Source: Planctomycetota bacterium (GTDB taxonomy: Bacteria; Planctomycetota; Phycisphaerae; UBA1845; UTPLA1). From it: DNA of 54,259 bases. The DNA is taken from NCBI GenBank assembly GCA_015654675.1, contig JAATGM010000053.1, positions 1-54,259 of the forward strand, written 5' to 3'. The position numbers and the translations under genes were made by a program. Below, piece after piece: positions 15,737 through 24,141 of the stretch (positions are counted from its first letter, which is position 1; each line of letters starts with the position of its first letter). Under the pieces are notes generated by a model. That model did not search any database. It saw only the letters and a program-made list of their open reading frames with translations, and was not told where the DNA came from.

Positions 15737-17929
15737 TCAATACACGTAAAGCAGTTCGCGATATTTCGGCAGCGGCCACTTCACGTCATCGACAATCATT
15801 TCCAGCTCATCCGCGATTGTTCGCACGCTGTTCATGGCGGGGATGACTTCGTCGCGCCAGTACCTGGCGCGCTTGAGTTCATCGTGGGCTTCGCCTTCGA
15901 CCCGGGTTCGCCGAGCGTCGAGTTCGTCGATGGCCTGCTTGAGTCGACTGGTGCGATCGCAAACGTCGGCGAGCAGTTTTTCCTGGCCGGACTGGTTGAA
16001 CGAGCCGAGGCCCTTTGTGGCCGAGATGGTGCGGGCCAGATCGCCTTGGTAGGCAATCGCGGCCGGCAGGATGAGGGTTCGGGCGATGTCCGACGTTTGA
16101 AGGGCTTCGATGTTCAGCGTTTTGCAGTAGTTCTCCAGCATGACGTGGAAGTTGCTCTTGAGCTCTTCCTCGTTGAAGACGCCGTATTTGCGGAAGAGGT
16201 CGCGCGAATCGGGTTCGACGAGGGCGGGGATCGCGTCCACGCAGGTTTTGAGGTTGGGAAGGCCGCGCTTTTCGGCCTCCATGTGCCACTCTTTCGAGTA
16301 GTTGTCGCCGTTGAAGATGACCGGCTCGGCATCGCGGAGCGTCTCGGTCAGGACTTTCTGGACGGCGGCGTTGAAGTCCATCGTCAGCTTGGCCTTCTCG
16401 ATCTCAGTTGCGAGATAGTCGAGCGAGTCGGCGATGATGGTGTTCAGGATCGCGTTGGGGCTGGCGATCGACGCGCTTGAGCCGACGGCGCGGAACTCAA
16501 ACTTGCCGCCGGTATAGGCGAACGGCGAGGTGCGGTTGCGGTCCGACGCATCTTGTGGGAGATGGGGCAGGGCTTGTGCGCCGATCTCCAACGTTCCTGC
16601 GCCGCGGCCGGCCTGCTTCTTGCCGGCGATGAGGCCCTTGACCACTTCGCTCAGCGTATCACCCAGGTAGACGCTGATGATGGCCGGCGGGGCTTCGTTG
16701 GCACCGAGACGGTGGTCGTTGCCGGCGGTGGCGATGCCGGCCCGCAAGAGTTTGCCCCATTTCCAGACGGTGCGGATGACCGCGGTCAGGAAGACGAGGA
16801 ACTGCGCGTTGTCGTGCGGTGTCTCGCCGGGATCGAGGAGGTTGTTGCCGCGATCGTCCTGCATGGACCAGTTGTTGTGCTTACCGCTGCCGTTGATGCC
16901 GGCGAAGGGCTTTTCGTGCAGGATGCAGTGCAGCTCGTGCTTGGCGGCGACTTTCCGCAGCACTTCCATGACGAGCATGTTGTGATCGGCGGCAACGTTG
17001 GCTTGTTCGAAGACCGGGGCGATCTCGAACTGGGCGGGCGCGACCTCGTTGTGGCGCGTCTTGATGGGGATGCCGAGCTTATACATGTCGCGCTCGGCGT
17101 CCATCATGAAGGCCAGGACACGCTCCTTGATTGAGCCGAAGTAGTGGTCCTCCATCTCCTGGCCCTTGGGCGGCTTCGCGCCGAACAAAGTCCGGCCGGC
17201 GTTGATGAGGTCGGGGCGTAGGAGATAGAGCCGGCGATCGATGAGGAAGTATTCCTGCTCGGGGCCGACGGTGGTGGTCACGTGCTGGGTCGCGTTGTCG
17301 CCGAAGAGCCGAAGGATGCGGATGGCTTGCTTCGACAGCGCTTCGATGCTCCGCAGGAGCGGCACTTTCTTGTCGAGGGCATGGCCGGTGAACGAGCAAA
17401 AGGCGGTCGGGATGCAGAGCGTCGTTCCGTTCACGCTTTCGATCAGAAAGGCGGGGCTGGTTGGATCCCAGGCCGTGTAGCCGCGGGCCTCGAACGTCGA
17501 GCGAATGCCGCCGGATGGAAAGCTGGACGCGTCGGGTTCGCCCTGGATGAGGCGCTTGCCTGAGAACTCGTTGATGGCGAGACCGCCGTCCGTCGGCGAG
17601 AGAAACGAGTCGTGCTTTTCGGCGGTGAAGCCGGTCATCGGGTGAAACCAGTGTGTGTAGTGGGTGGCGCCGCGGGCGAGGGCCCAGTCCTTCATCGCGT
17701 TGGCGACGATATCGGCGACGCTCGGGTCGAGGCGCTCGTTTCGTTTCAGCGTTTTCATGAGCCGAGCGAAGACGTCTTTGGGCAGGTGGGCCTGCATGGT
17801 GTTGAGTCCGAAGACGTTTTGAGCGAACACCTCGGCGGCGGAGGGTTCGCCCGGGCGAACCGTTCCGAGCGGCTTGTTGTTCGATGCAATCGATTCGATC
17901 GCACGTGTTCGGGGGTTTTGCAGACTCAT
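15737..17929 (-). CDS. glnN: Glutamine synthetase type III
   Basis: A 730-residue cytosolic enzyme forming glutamine from glutamate, ammonia and ATP. The length and motifs are those of GSIII rather than the shorter [22 protein letters not shown] carries metal-binding glutamates. [17 protein letters not shown] and [15 protein letters not shown] form the active-site region with the NGSGxH ammonium/glutamate site. [21 protein letters not shown] contains the NRTSP and FEFR elements. The ATG at 17929 has AAGGAG 8 nt upstream, so the longer open frame to 18016 is not used. No PII, amt or ntr gene is present in the window. It is convergent with the cytidylate-kinase-like gene. Confidence 0.95.
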   Translation of the reverse strand: MSLQNPRTRAIESIASNNKPLGTVRPGEPSAAEVFAQNVFGLNTMQAHLPKDVFARLMKTLKRNERLDPSVADIVANAMKDWALARGATHYTHWFHPMTGFTAEKHDSFLSPTDGGLAINEFSGKRLIQGEPDASSFPSGGIRSTFEARGYTAWDPTSPAFLIESVNGTTLCIPTAFCSFTGHALDKKVPLLRSIEALSKQAIRILRLFGDNATQHVTTTVGPEQEYFLIDRRLYLLRPDLINAGRTLFGAKPPKGQEMEDHYFGSIKERVLAFMMDAERDMYKLGIPIKTRHNEVAPAQFEIAPVFEQANVAADHNMLVMEVLRKVAAKHELHCILHEKPFAGINGSGKHNNWSMQDDRGNNLLDPGETPHDNAQFLVFLTAVIRTVWKWGKLLRAGIATAGNDHRLGANEAPPAIISVYLGDTLSEVVKGLIAGKKQAGRGAGTLEIGAQALPHLPQDASDRNRTSPFAYTGGKFEFRAVGSSASIASPNAILNTIIADSLDYLATEIEKAKLTMDFNAAVQKVLTETLRDAEPVIFNGDNYSKEWHMEAEKRGLPNLKTCVDAIPALVEPDSRDLFRKYGVFNEEELKSNFHVMLENYCKTLNIEALQTSDIARTLILPAAIAYQGDLARTISATKGLGSFNQSGQEKLLADVCDRTSRLKQAIDELDARRTRVEGEAHDELKRARYWRDEVIPAMNSVRTIADELEMIVDDVKWPLPKYRELLYVY

Positions 17930-18293
17930 GACCACGACTCCTTGCTTTGGCCGACGCACCCGGCGGGGTGGCGAATCGGCCCACTTCCTCAATCCAAGCC
18001 CAGCATAATCCGGCAAACGGCCCCCGCCGCAAGGGGGAGCAAACAGCGTCTGCGAAGGGCTTTTCCTTGTTTTTCAACACGCATGCGCACGGAAACTCTT
18101 CCTTAGGGGCGATTCCACAAGCTGGTTTGTTTCAGATGGGAATCGGCGCGGAGATTAGGCCTGCTGCTGCTGGCCTTGCGCCGACTGTGCCGCGGTGGCG
18201 GCGAAGAACTGGGAGTAGTTGGTCCGCACGTTCATGTTGCTCAATGGTAGCACGGGTTCGGATGGCTGAAAAGGGGCTCGCTTCGAGAGAAGC
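17930..18293 (-). other. Leader region of glnN, mostly non-coding
   Basis: This stretch separates glnN from the phosphodiesterase gene upstream on the same strand. It contains the glnN Shine-Dalgarno, an inverted repeat with CCCCC (18021-18025) and GGGGG (18033-18037) arms, a loose TATGCT -10 candidate on the minus strand about 70 nt from the start, and a 26-codon open frame at 18155-18235. No sigma-54 GG-N10-GC element was found. Confidence 0.4.
18155..18235 (-). CDS. Possible micro-protein upstream of glnN
   Basis: An ATG-initiated open frame of 26 codons encodes a peptide beginning MNVRTNYSQFFAATAAQ and ending in a Gln-rich QGQQQQA tail. Twenty-four of 26 third codon positions are G or C, as in the expressed genes around it. 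No Shine-Dalgarno is obvious, and an in-frame TTG three codons upstream is an alternative start. It lies in the same direction as glnN. It may be a real small protein, a leader peptide or chance. Confidence 0.35.
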   Translation of the reverse strand: MNVRTNYSQFFAATAAQSAQGQQQQA

Positions 18294-19670
18294 TCAGTTT
18301 TTGGGCTGAGCGCGGGCGAAGTCAGCGGGGTGGCCGTCGGTGTTTTCGAGCTTGAGACCGAGCAGGGACGCGATGGTTGGGGCGATGTCGATCATGCGAA
18401 ACTCGGGGGTGACGAGGCCGGGCTTTACGCCGGGGCCGGCCAGGATGAGGGTCGCGGCGAGGCCGGGGCGATCGGGCCATTGGCCGTGCATTCCGCGCAT
18501 GCCAGTTTTGATATCGGCTTCGCCGGTGGCGCGTGATCCGAAGGTATAGCCGTCGCCGGCGTCTAGCATGAGCGCGGCGCGGGGGTTTGAGCCGGCTTTT
18601 TCGATCTCGTTTCGTTCGAGCATTTTCCGGATCGGCTTTCCTTCGCCGACAAAGGGCTTGAGGGCGTCCCGAGCGCGCTCGAGGGTGGGCTGGTCGTGCT
18701 CATCGCGGAGGATGATTGCGCATGATCCGCCGGCGACCCAACCGGCGGCGTCAAATTCGGCGGCGCGCTTGTCGTTTGGCTCGCGGAAGCGAATGAGGCC
18801 GGCGTTACGAAGGACGACGTTGGCGTTGAACTGCTTTTCGATGGGGAGGAAGCCGTGATCGGAGACGATGGCGACGACGGTGCGATCGAGGAGGCCGGCC
18901 GCCTGGTAGGAGGCGAGGATTTCGCCGATGCAGCGGTCGGAGTCTTCGATGGCCTTCATGGCCTCGGGTGAGCCGGGGCCTTTGGAGTGTTCGGCGTGGT
19001 CGACGTCGACCAGGTGGACGAGCATGAGGCGCGGCTTATATTGATCGACGATATAGCGGGCGACGCGGGTGAGGATGCCGTCGTCGCCGACGCTCGGGCC
19101 GAGGTCGTAGCGGGTGCGGACGTCGGCGAGCAGGTCGCGCGGTTTGCTAGCGGCGGACATGGCGGCGACGCGCTGCTCGAAATGTTCGGGCTTCCAGACC
19201 TCGGGGAAGAGGTAGTCGGCGGGCGCGCCGACCGTCACGGGCCAGCCGACGGCGGCGGTGGTCCAGCCGGCGACCTTTGCGGCGTCGAGCATCGTGGGGA
19301 CGCGGATGTCGGCGTAGTTCCAAAACCAGTTGCCGGTGGATTGCGTGGTGGGCGGGTCGAAGACGCCGTTGGCGAGGATGTTGTGGCGGGCGGGGTAGCA
19401 GCCGGTGATGAGGGTGGTGTGGGAGGGGTAGGTGACGGAGGGGAAGATGCCGCGGACGCCGGCGGCGCGCGTTCCGCGGGCGGAGAGAGCGCGGAGGTTG
19501 GGGATCTTGAGGCCGAGCTTGTCGGCGGCGGCGATGTCGTCGCCTTTGAGGCCGTCGATGGAGATGATTAAGCCGCGGAGTTGGGGAGTTGAGTCAGGGG
19601 CGGCGTTCGCGACTGGAATCTGCGAAGAGGCGAACGCGAGGAACAAGGCCGCGAAGGTCGAGTTGTTCAT
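18294..19670 (-). CDS. Alkaline-phosphatase-superfamily phosphodiesterase (type I PDE/nucleotide pyrophosphatase-like), exported
   Basis: A 458-residue protein with a signal peptide (MNNSTFAALFLAFASS up to VANAA). GLIISIDGLKGDDI is the first metal-binding segment. FPSVTYPSHTTLITG has the nucleophilic Thr of the type I phosphodiesterase family. HLVDVDHAEHSKGPGSPE and VVAIVSDHGFLP provide the metal-binding Asp/His sets, and GMRGMHGQWPDRPG the late His. This matches the PF01663-type phosphodiesterase/nucleotide pyrophosphatase group acting outside the cytoplasm on phosphate diesters. The substrate cannot be read from sequence. It lies 60 nt downstream of the thioredoxin-like gene on the same strand and may be co-transcribed. 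Confidence 0.9.
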   Translation of the reverse strand: MNNSTFAALFLAFASSQIPVANAAPDSTPQLRGLIISIDGLKGDDIAAADKLGLKIPNLRALSARGTRAAGVRGIFPSVTYPSHTTLITGCYPARHNILANGVFDPPTTQSTGNWFWNYADIRVPTMLDAAKVAGWTTAAVGWPVTVGAPADYLFPEVWKPEHFEQRVAAMSAASKPRDLLADVRTRYDLGPSVGDDGILTRVARYIVDQYKPRLMLVHLVDVDHAEHSKGPGSPEAMKAIEDSDRCIGEILASYQAAGLLDRTVVAIVSDHGFLPIEKQFNANVVLRNAGLIRFREPNDKRAAEFDAAGWVAGGSCAIILRDEHDQPTLERARDALKPFVGEGKPIRKMLERNEIEKAGSNPRAALMLDAGDGYTFGSRATGEADIKTGMRGMHGQWPDRPGLAATLILAGPGVKPGLVTPEFRMIDIAPTIASLLGLKLENTDGHPADFARAQPKN

Positions 19671-19730
19671 GCTGGCATTCTATCGAGCCCGTTCAGGAAC
19701 GGAACGCCGGAGCATGGTCGGGTCGGTTGA

Positions 19731-21029
19731 TCAGTTCGCGTTGTCGGGAATGCGCGTCGCGATCTTATCGAGTCGCGATCTATCCTCAGCGTCGAGAGTT
19801 TCCTGGCCGCGAAGAACGATGCCGCGCGCGGCCGAGTAGTCGCCAACGCGTACCGCGCGCTGGGCGAGATCGACAAATGTGTCCTCGGATGGATCGAAGG
19901 AGATCAATTGATCCGCGAGCTTGGCGGCCTTCTTCGGTTTCTGGGCACCCAAGGCGGCCTGATAGAATTTGCTGCAGTGGGCCACGATGAAATGCTTGTA
20001 AGACCTGTCGGGATCGGGCCCGCCGACTCGCGGCCGTGATTTCTGCATGGCGGCCGAGATTTGATACGACTGAATATTCCGATTCACTTCCTCAGCGGGG
20101 TCGCCGACGGCAGCAAGAATGTCGTCGTATCGTTTCGCTTCGAGCAATGCGTCGATGACTTCGCGCAGCATCATTTTCCGCAGCAGCGCGGCGTCTTTTC
20201 GATCGGCAAGCTTGTCAAACACGACCAGCGTGCGCGCATCGTCCCCCAACTCCCGATTGATGGCCGCAACCTCCATGGCGCGCTCGGAGGCACCGCCGCC
20301 GAAGAACATTGCGCCGATTCCATCGCCCCCTTGACGTTTCGGGGGCGCCAGCAGCGCCTTCTCAGCGTCATCGCGCCGTTTTCTCAATTCGTCGAGAGCC
20401 GGCGCGTAAACGGCTCCGAGCCGAGCGATGTCTCCAAGCAAGAAGGAGAGTCGAACGCCAGTGAATCCCATGCTGTGTTCCAGACCGTGATCGAAACACC
20501 AGAGGTATTCGGCCAGGGCTTCCTTGTTTTTTCCTTTCATCTGCAGGGCGCGTGCATACTGCATCCGCTGCATCGGGTCATTCTTGTTGGCGCCGTCGAG
20601 CTTTTCTTTCGCGCGCGCGACCGAGTCCTTTCCGGAGATGGCGCCCTTTGCTTCTTCCAGGAAAACATCGGGTGGGCGGAACCCGACGATGCGGTCGATC
20701 TCGGTTCCGTCGGGTTTCAACAGAAGGATGGTCGGATATCCCTGAATCTTGAACTTTCGCGCGAGGTCCGCTTCCTTTTCGGCGTCGACTTTGAGTGCGA
20801 CCGTGTTCTTGTCCAGCCACTTTTGAACGTCGGCGTCGGACCAGGTCTCTCGGTCGAGCATTTTGCAGGGGCCACACCAAGTGGTGAAGAAATCGATGAG
20901 GACGATTTTCTTGTCGTCAGCCGCGGTCTTGCAGGCGGCGTCGAAAGTCAGATGCTTGAATGGATCGTCGGCGGGTTTCGGGGCAACTGCAAAAACACAG
21001 AACACGACGAGATGAATGGCGTGTGCCAT
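19731..21029 (-). CDS. Exported thioredoxin-like protein with helical C-terminal repeats
   Basis: A 432-residue protein. A hydrophobic N-terminus (AIHLVVFCVFAVA) suggests export. The thioredoxin domain follows: VLIDFFTTWCGPCKMLDRET carries the redox pair C52/C55, with KFKIQGYPTILLLKPDGTEI containing the cis-Pro. From about residue 150 the sequence is helical and tetratricopeptide-like (NDPMQRMQYARALQMKGK, EALAEYLWCFDHGLEHS) up to the C-terminus. It probably acts as a thiol-disulfide oxidoreductase, or in protein-protein contact, in the periplasm. The ATG at 21029 has GGAGG 8 nt upstream. The gene is in line with the propeller/cytochrome gene upstream and the phosphodiesterase gene downstream. 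Confidence 0.85.
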   Translation of the reverse strand: MAHAIHLVVFCVFAVAPKPADDPFKHLTFDAACKTAADDKKIVLIDFFTTWCGPCKMLDRETWSDADVQKWLDKNTVALKVDAEKEADLARKFKIQGYPTILLLKPDGTEIDRIVGFRPPDVFLEEAKGAISGKDSVARAKEKLDGANKNDPMQRMQYARALQMKGKNKEALAEYLWCFDHGLEHSMGFTGVRLSFLLGDIARLGAVYAPALDELRKRRDDAEKALLAPPKRQGGDGIGAMFFGGGASERAMEVAAINRELGDDARTLVVFDKLADRKDAALLRKMMLREVIDALLEAKRYDDILAAVGDPAEEVNRNIQSYQISAAMQKSRPRVGGPDPDRSYKHFIVAHCSKFYQAALGAQKPKKAAKLADQLISFDPSEDTFVDLAQRAVRVGDYSAARGIVLRGQETLDAEDRSRLDKIATRIPDNAN

Positions 21030-21166
21030 GAGCGTGACCTCCGGACTTATCACGGGAGGCCGACCCGCGATCCGGCCAGGCCGTCCCGTTCGGAGAGATT
21101 ATACCGCGCAAGAGATCGGGCGCGGCATTGCTGCCGTGCCCGATTCTCGCCCCACACGACTCGCTC

Positions 21167-23863
21167 TTACGGGCACGAGCCCCCGATTACGCACAACGTG
21201 AACGTGGCAATGTCGCGCCCGTCGAGCGCTCCGTCATGATTCATATCCGCGGCACAGAGTTGCTGGGGTGTGGCGGAAGTCGGCGAGAGGAGCGCGGCCA
21301 CCATGGGGGGGATGTCGGCGGCGTTCCGGTTCCCGTCTGCGTTGAGATCACCGCGCATGACCGGGACGATCGAGGCATTGGCCGGATCGCCGCAGTTGTC
21401 GATTTCGTCGCGGTCGAAGTATCCGTCGCTGTCACGGTCGATGCCCTGGCGCAATTGAGTTCCGGTCGGGACGAGGGTGAACGTGATTTCGTTACCGGCA
21501 GACGCGCCGGTGCGCAGGGTGGTGGGCGAGGTGGTTTCGGTGGAGATGTCGGACTGCATGAGATTTGCGCCGGTGTAAACGTAGCCGCGATCGATGCCCG
21601 CAACGCGGCCCTTGGCGATCATGGCTACGACGCCGCTGTTCGCGAGCGTTACGAACGAGTTGAGGCGGTTGATGAGCGTGGCGTTGGCGTTATTGGTGCC
21701 GTCGAAGGTGACCTGCTGGCCGACGCCGGCATGGGTGTCAGTGTCGAAGCACATGAGGAAGGCCTCGACGTCGCGGCGATTCTGGGGTGCCTGAGGCGGC
21801 GGGCCGAAGTTGAAGCCGGCGTTGAGGAGGGCGTTGAGGGTGTCGAACTCGGAGTGGTGATTGAAGCCGAAGCCCTTGGAGTTGGTGGCCGAGCCGCGAC
21901 GCCAGCCGTCGCGCTCCCAGAGGGCGCGGAGTTGAACGATCTTGAGCGGTTGCGGTGAGAGCGGGAGATTGGGGTCGTCGATCTGCTGGCTGGTGCCTTC
22001 GGGCAGCGTGTGACAGGCGGCGCAGGAAGTATTACCGCCGAGGACCGGCAAGGTGAGATAGAGATTGCGGCCCGTGGTGGGGTTACCGTTACCGCCGCCG
22101 GTGGTGGGGAAGGTGGCGGGCAGAGTGTCGTCAAAGTTTCGGTTGGGACTTGGTGGGTAGTGGATGGTGGCGAGGAAATCTTCGAAGTCGGACATTTCGA
22201 GCGGAGTTGGAAGGGAGTCGGCGCCCTGAAGGCCGGTGAAGGCGACGTCGAACGAGGCGAGATTTTCGCGATCGCCACGCCAGTGGAAGGGCTCGACACC
22301 GATGATGTTTTGGAGTGACTGGGTGATCATGGGGCCTTTCATGGGATGCCAGTCGCGGCAGTTGGGGGTGCGGCAGCTTTCGTTGAAAGTCTTCATCGTG
22401 CCGGCGGGATTGCCGAGGTCCCAGGCGAGGAAGTCGGAGCGGCCATCGATGTGACACGAGGCGCAGGCGACCTGGCCGAGACCGCTGGTGCGGTGGGTGT
22501 CGTAGAGCATGGGGCGGCCGGCCTTCACGGCGGTGGGGGTGGGATCGAAAAATGTGACGCGGTTGAGCTCGCCGTTAGAGGCAGTGCTGACGGTGGAGAT
22601 GGAGGCATCGAACTTGTTGAGGACGTAGAGGTGTTCGCCGTCGAGCGACATGGCGAGACCGGTGGGGCCCTGACCGACGTCGATCTGGGTGACGCGAGCG
22701 CCGGCTCCGTCAATGACGACGACGTTGTTGGAGCCCATTCCGGCGATGTAGCCGCGGGTTCCGTCGATGTTCCAGAGGATGGCGCGGGGATCGCCGAGCG
22801 AGAGATTTCGCTGGACCTGGGGGATGGAATGAACCGTGTAAGTGAGGTGCGGGTTCAGGTCGTTGGTGCTGACGACATTGGGCGTGGCCGGGCTGAATGA
22901 GCCGAGCATGACGCGGATGAAGATGCCCTGGAGGTTGGGCTCGAAGCGCATTTCGTTGATGGCTTCGGTTCCGACGACGGTGACGGCACCGTCGGGCCGG
23001 ACGCCGATGCCCATGACGTTGGTCATGATGCTGCTGGCGTATGAGACGGCGAGGGTCGAGGCGTTGATCATGGCGACGTCGTGGTCGTGAAGATTCCAGG
23101 TGACGAACGTAGACCAATTGCGGCCGTTGCCGTCGAGCCACTGGCCGGCGGAATTGCGGCGAACGATCTGCGCGACTGGCGGCGCGGCGGGGAGGCCGGG
23201 CGTGCGGGGCGGGTTAAAGGCGGTGCCGTTGTTTGGAGGCGGGTTGGTTCCGCCGTAGGGGCCGGCTGGATTGCTGACGTCCTGCTGGCGGATTGCGCCG
23301 GTGGCATTACCGGATTCGAAGATGGCGGCGTAGACAGTTGAGCCGTCGGTGCTGACGGTTAGTGCGCGCGGCTCTTCGCCTTCGATGGCGAGCGTGGTGG
23401 GGGCGGCGCCGGGGTTGGCCGGGTCGAAGACCATGAACTGGTTGCGTTGAGAAATGCTGACGAAGGCGCGCTGCGGCGAGCCAGCGAAAACGACGTCGGT
23501 TGGTTCGTCGGCGGTGGCAATCGTTCGAACGACGCGGCTGGTGGCCAGGTCGATGACACTGATCGAGTCGGAGACGTGGTTCACGACCCAGACCTCGGAA
23601 TTGTTTCGGGCTCGGACGGAGACGGGGTCGAGTCCGACTGAGATGGATCGGATGAGGACGGGTGTGCCACTGGACACATCGAAGACTTCGAGACGGTTAT
23701 CGGCAGTGTTCACTGCGAGGAGGCGAGTGGCGTCAGGGGTGAGAGTGAGGGGGCTGACGTGTGGTGACTCCCAGTGAAAGAAGCCGGTTTGAGCAATGCT
23801 GACGCGGCAGAGAGAGAGAATTGCAGACAGACCCAGTGCCAGACCGATGGATTGACGGTGCAT
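21167..23863 (-). CDS. Secreted YVTN beta-propeller/dihaem cytochrome protein with dockerin-like tail
   Basis: An 898-residue protein with a signal peptide (GLALGLSAILSLCRVSIAQ). Residues 30-450 form a lactonase/YVTN-type beta-propeller, with repeated blades such as NRLEVFDVSSGTPVLIRSIS, SDSISVIDLATSRVVRTIAT and PTGLAMSLDGEHLYVLN. Two haem c attachment sites follow: CASCH at 467-471 and CAACH at 614-618. Between them lie segments like the di-haem cytochrome c peroxidase/MauG group. Near the end is a calcium-binding DRDSDGYFDRDEIDNC segment, then two dockerin-type repeats (MRGDLNADGNRNAADI and AADMNHDGALDGRDIA). The ATG at 23863 has AGGAGG 9 nt upstream. The likely role is extracellular or periplasmic electron transfer or substrate oxidation; the substrate is unknown. 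Confidence 0.88.
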   Translation of the reverse strand: MHRQSIGLALGLSAILSLCRVSIAQTGFFHWESPHVSPLTLTPDATRLLAVNTADNRLEVFDVSSGTPVLIRSISVGLDPVSVRARNNSEVWVVNHVSDSISVIDLATSRVVRTIATADEPTDVVFAGSPQRAFVSISQRNQFMVFDPANPGAAPTTLAIEGEEPRALTVSTDGSTVYAAIFESGNATGAIRQQDVSNPAGPYGGTNPPPNNGTAFNPPRTPGLPAAPPVAQIVRRNSAGQWLDGNGRNWSTFVTWNLHDHDVAMINASTLAVSYASSIMTNVMGIGVRPDGAVTVVGTEAINEMRFEPNLQGIFIRVMLGSFSPATPNVVSTNDLNPHLTYTVHSIPQVQRNLSLGDPRAILWNIDGTRGYIAGMGSNNVVVIDGAGARVTQIDVGQGPTGLAMSLDGEHLYVLNKFDASISTVSTASNGELNRVTFFDPTPTAVKAGRPMLYDTHRTSGLGQVACASCHIDGRSDFLAWDLGNPAGTMKTFNESCRTPNCRDWHPMKGPMITQSLQNIIGVEPFHWRGDRENLASFDVAFTGLQGADSLPTPLEMSDFEDFLATIHYPPSPNRNFDDTLPATFPTTGGGNGNPTTGRNLYLTLPVLGGNTSCAACHTLPEGTSQQIDDPNLPLSPQPLKIVQLRALWERDGWRRGSATNSKGFGFNHHSEFDTLNALLNAGFNFGPPPQAPQNRRDVEAFLMCFDTDTHAGVGQQVTFDGTNNANATLINRLNSFVTLANSGVVAMIAKGRVAGIDRGYVYTGANLMQSDISTETTSPTTLRTGASAGNEITFTLVPTGTQLRQGIDRDSDGYFDRDEIDNCGDPANASIVPVMRGDLNADGNRNAADIPPMVAALLSPTSATPQQLCAADMNHDGALDGRDIATFTLCVIGGSCP

Positions 23864-24042
23864 CGGATGCGGCCTCCTTCCACGAATTTTTGAGTTACCC
23901 GAACACTGCGGTCGCCCCGATTGGGGCGGCCCTGACTGAGCGATTAACGACACCGGGTGTGGCTTATTGCACGCATGCTGAATTTTTTGGAAGCGCGGGG
24001 CGTATAAGGTGATTCACTTCAGATTGAATCTCCGCCAAATGG

Positions 24043-24072
24043 TTGCAATTTTCGCGATGGGGCCGCTATTCT
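24043..24072 (+). promoter_or_regulatory. Candidate promoter of the canonical subtilase gene
   Basis: TTGCAA and TATTCT are spaced by 18 nt, 70 nt upstream of the TTG start at 24142. The divergent 278-nt gap also holds a hairpin with six-base arms (CGCCCC and GGGGCG, 23913-23928) on the side of the propeller/cytochrome gene. Confidence 0.4.
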
Positions 24073-24141
24073 GAAATATATATCGCTCGCCGCGGGCCGA
24101 CCGATTTCGGGCCGCATCTTTGAAGACGAAGGGGTATTACC

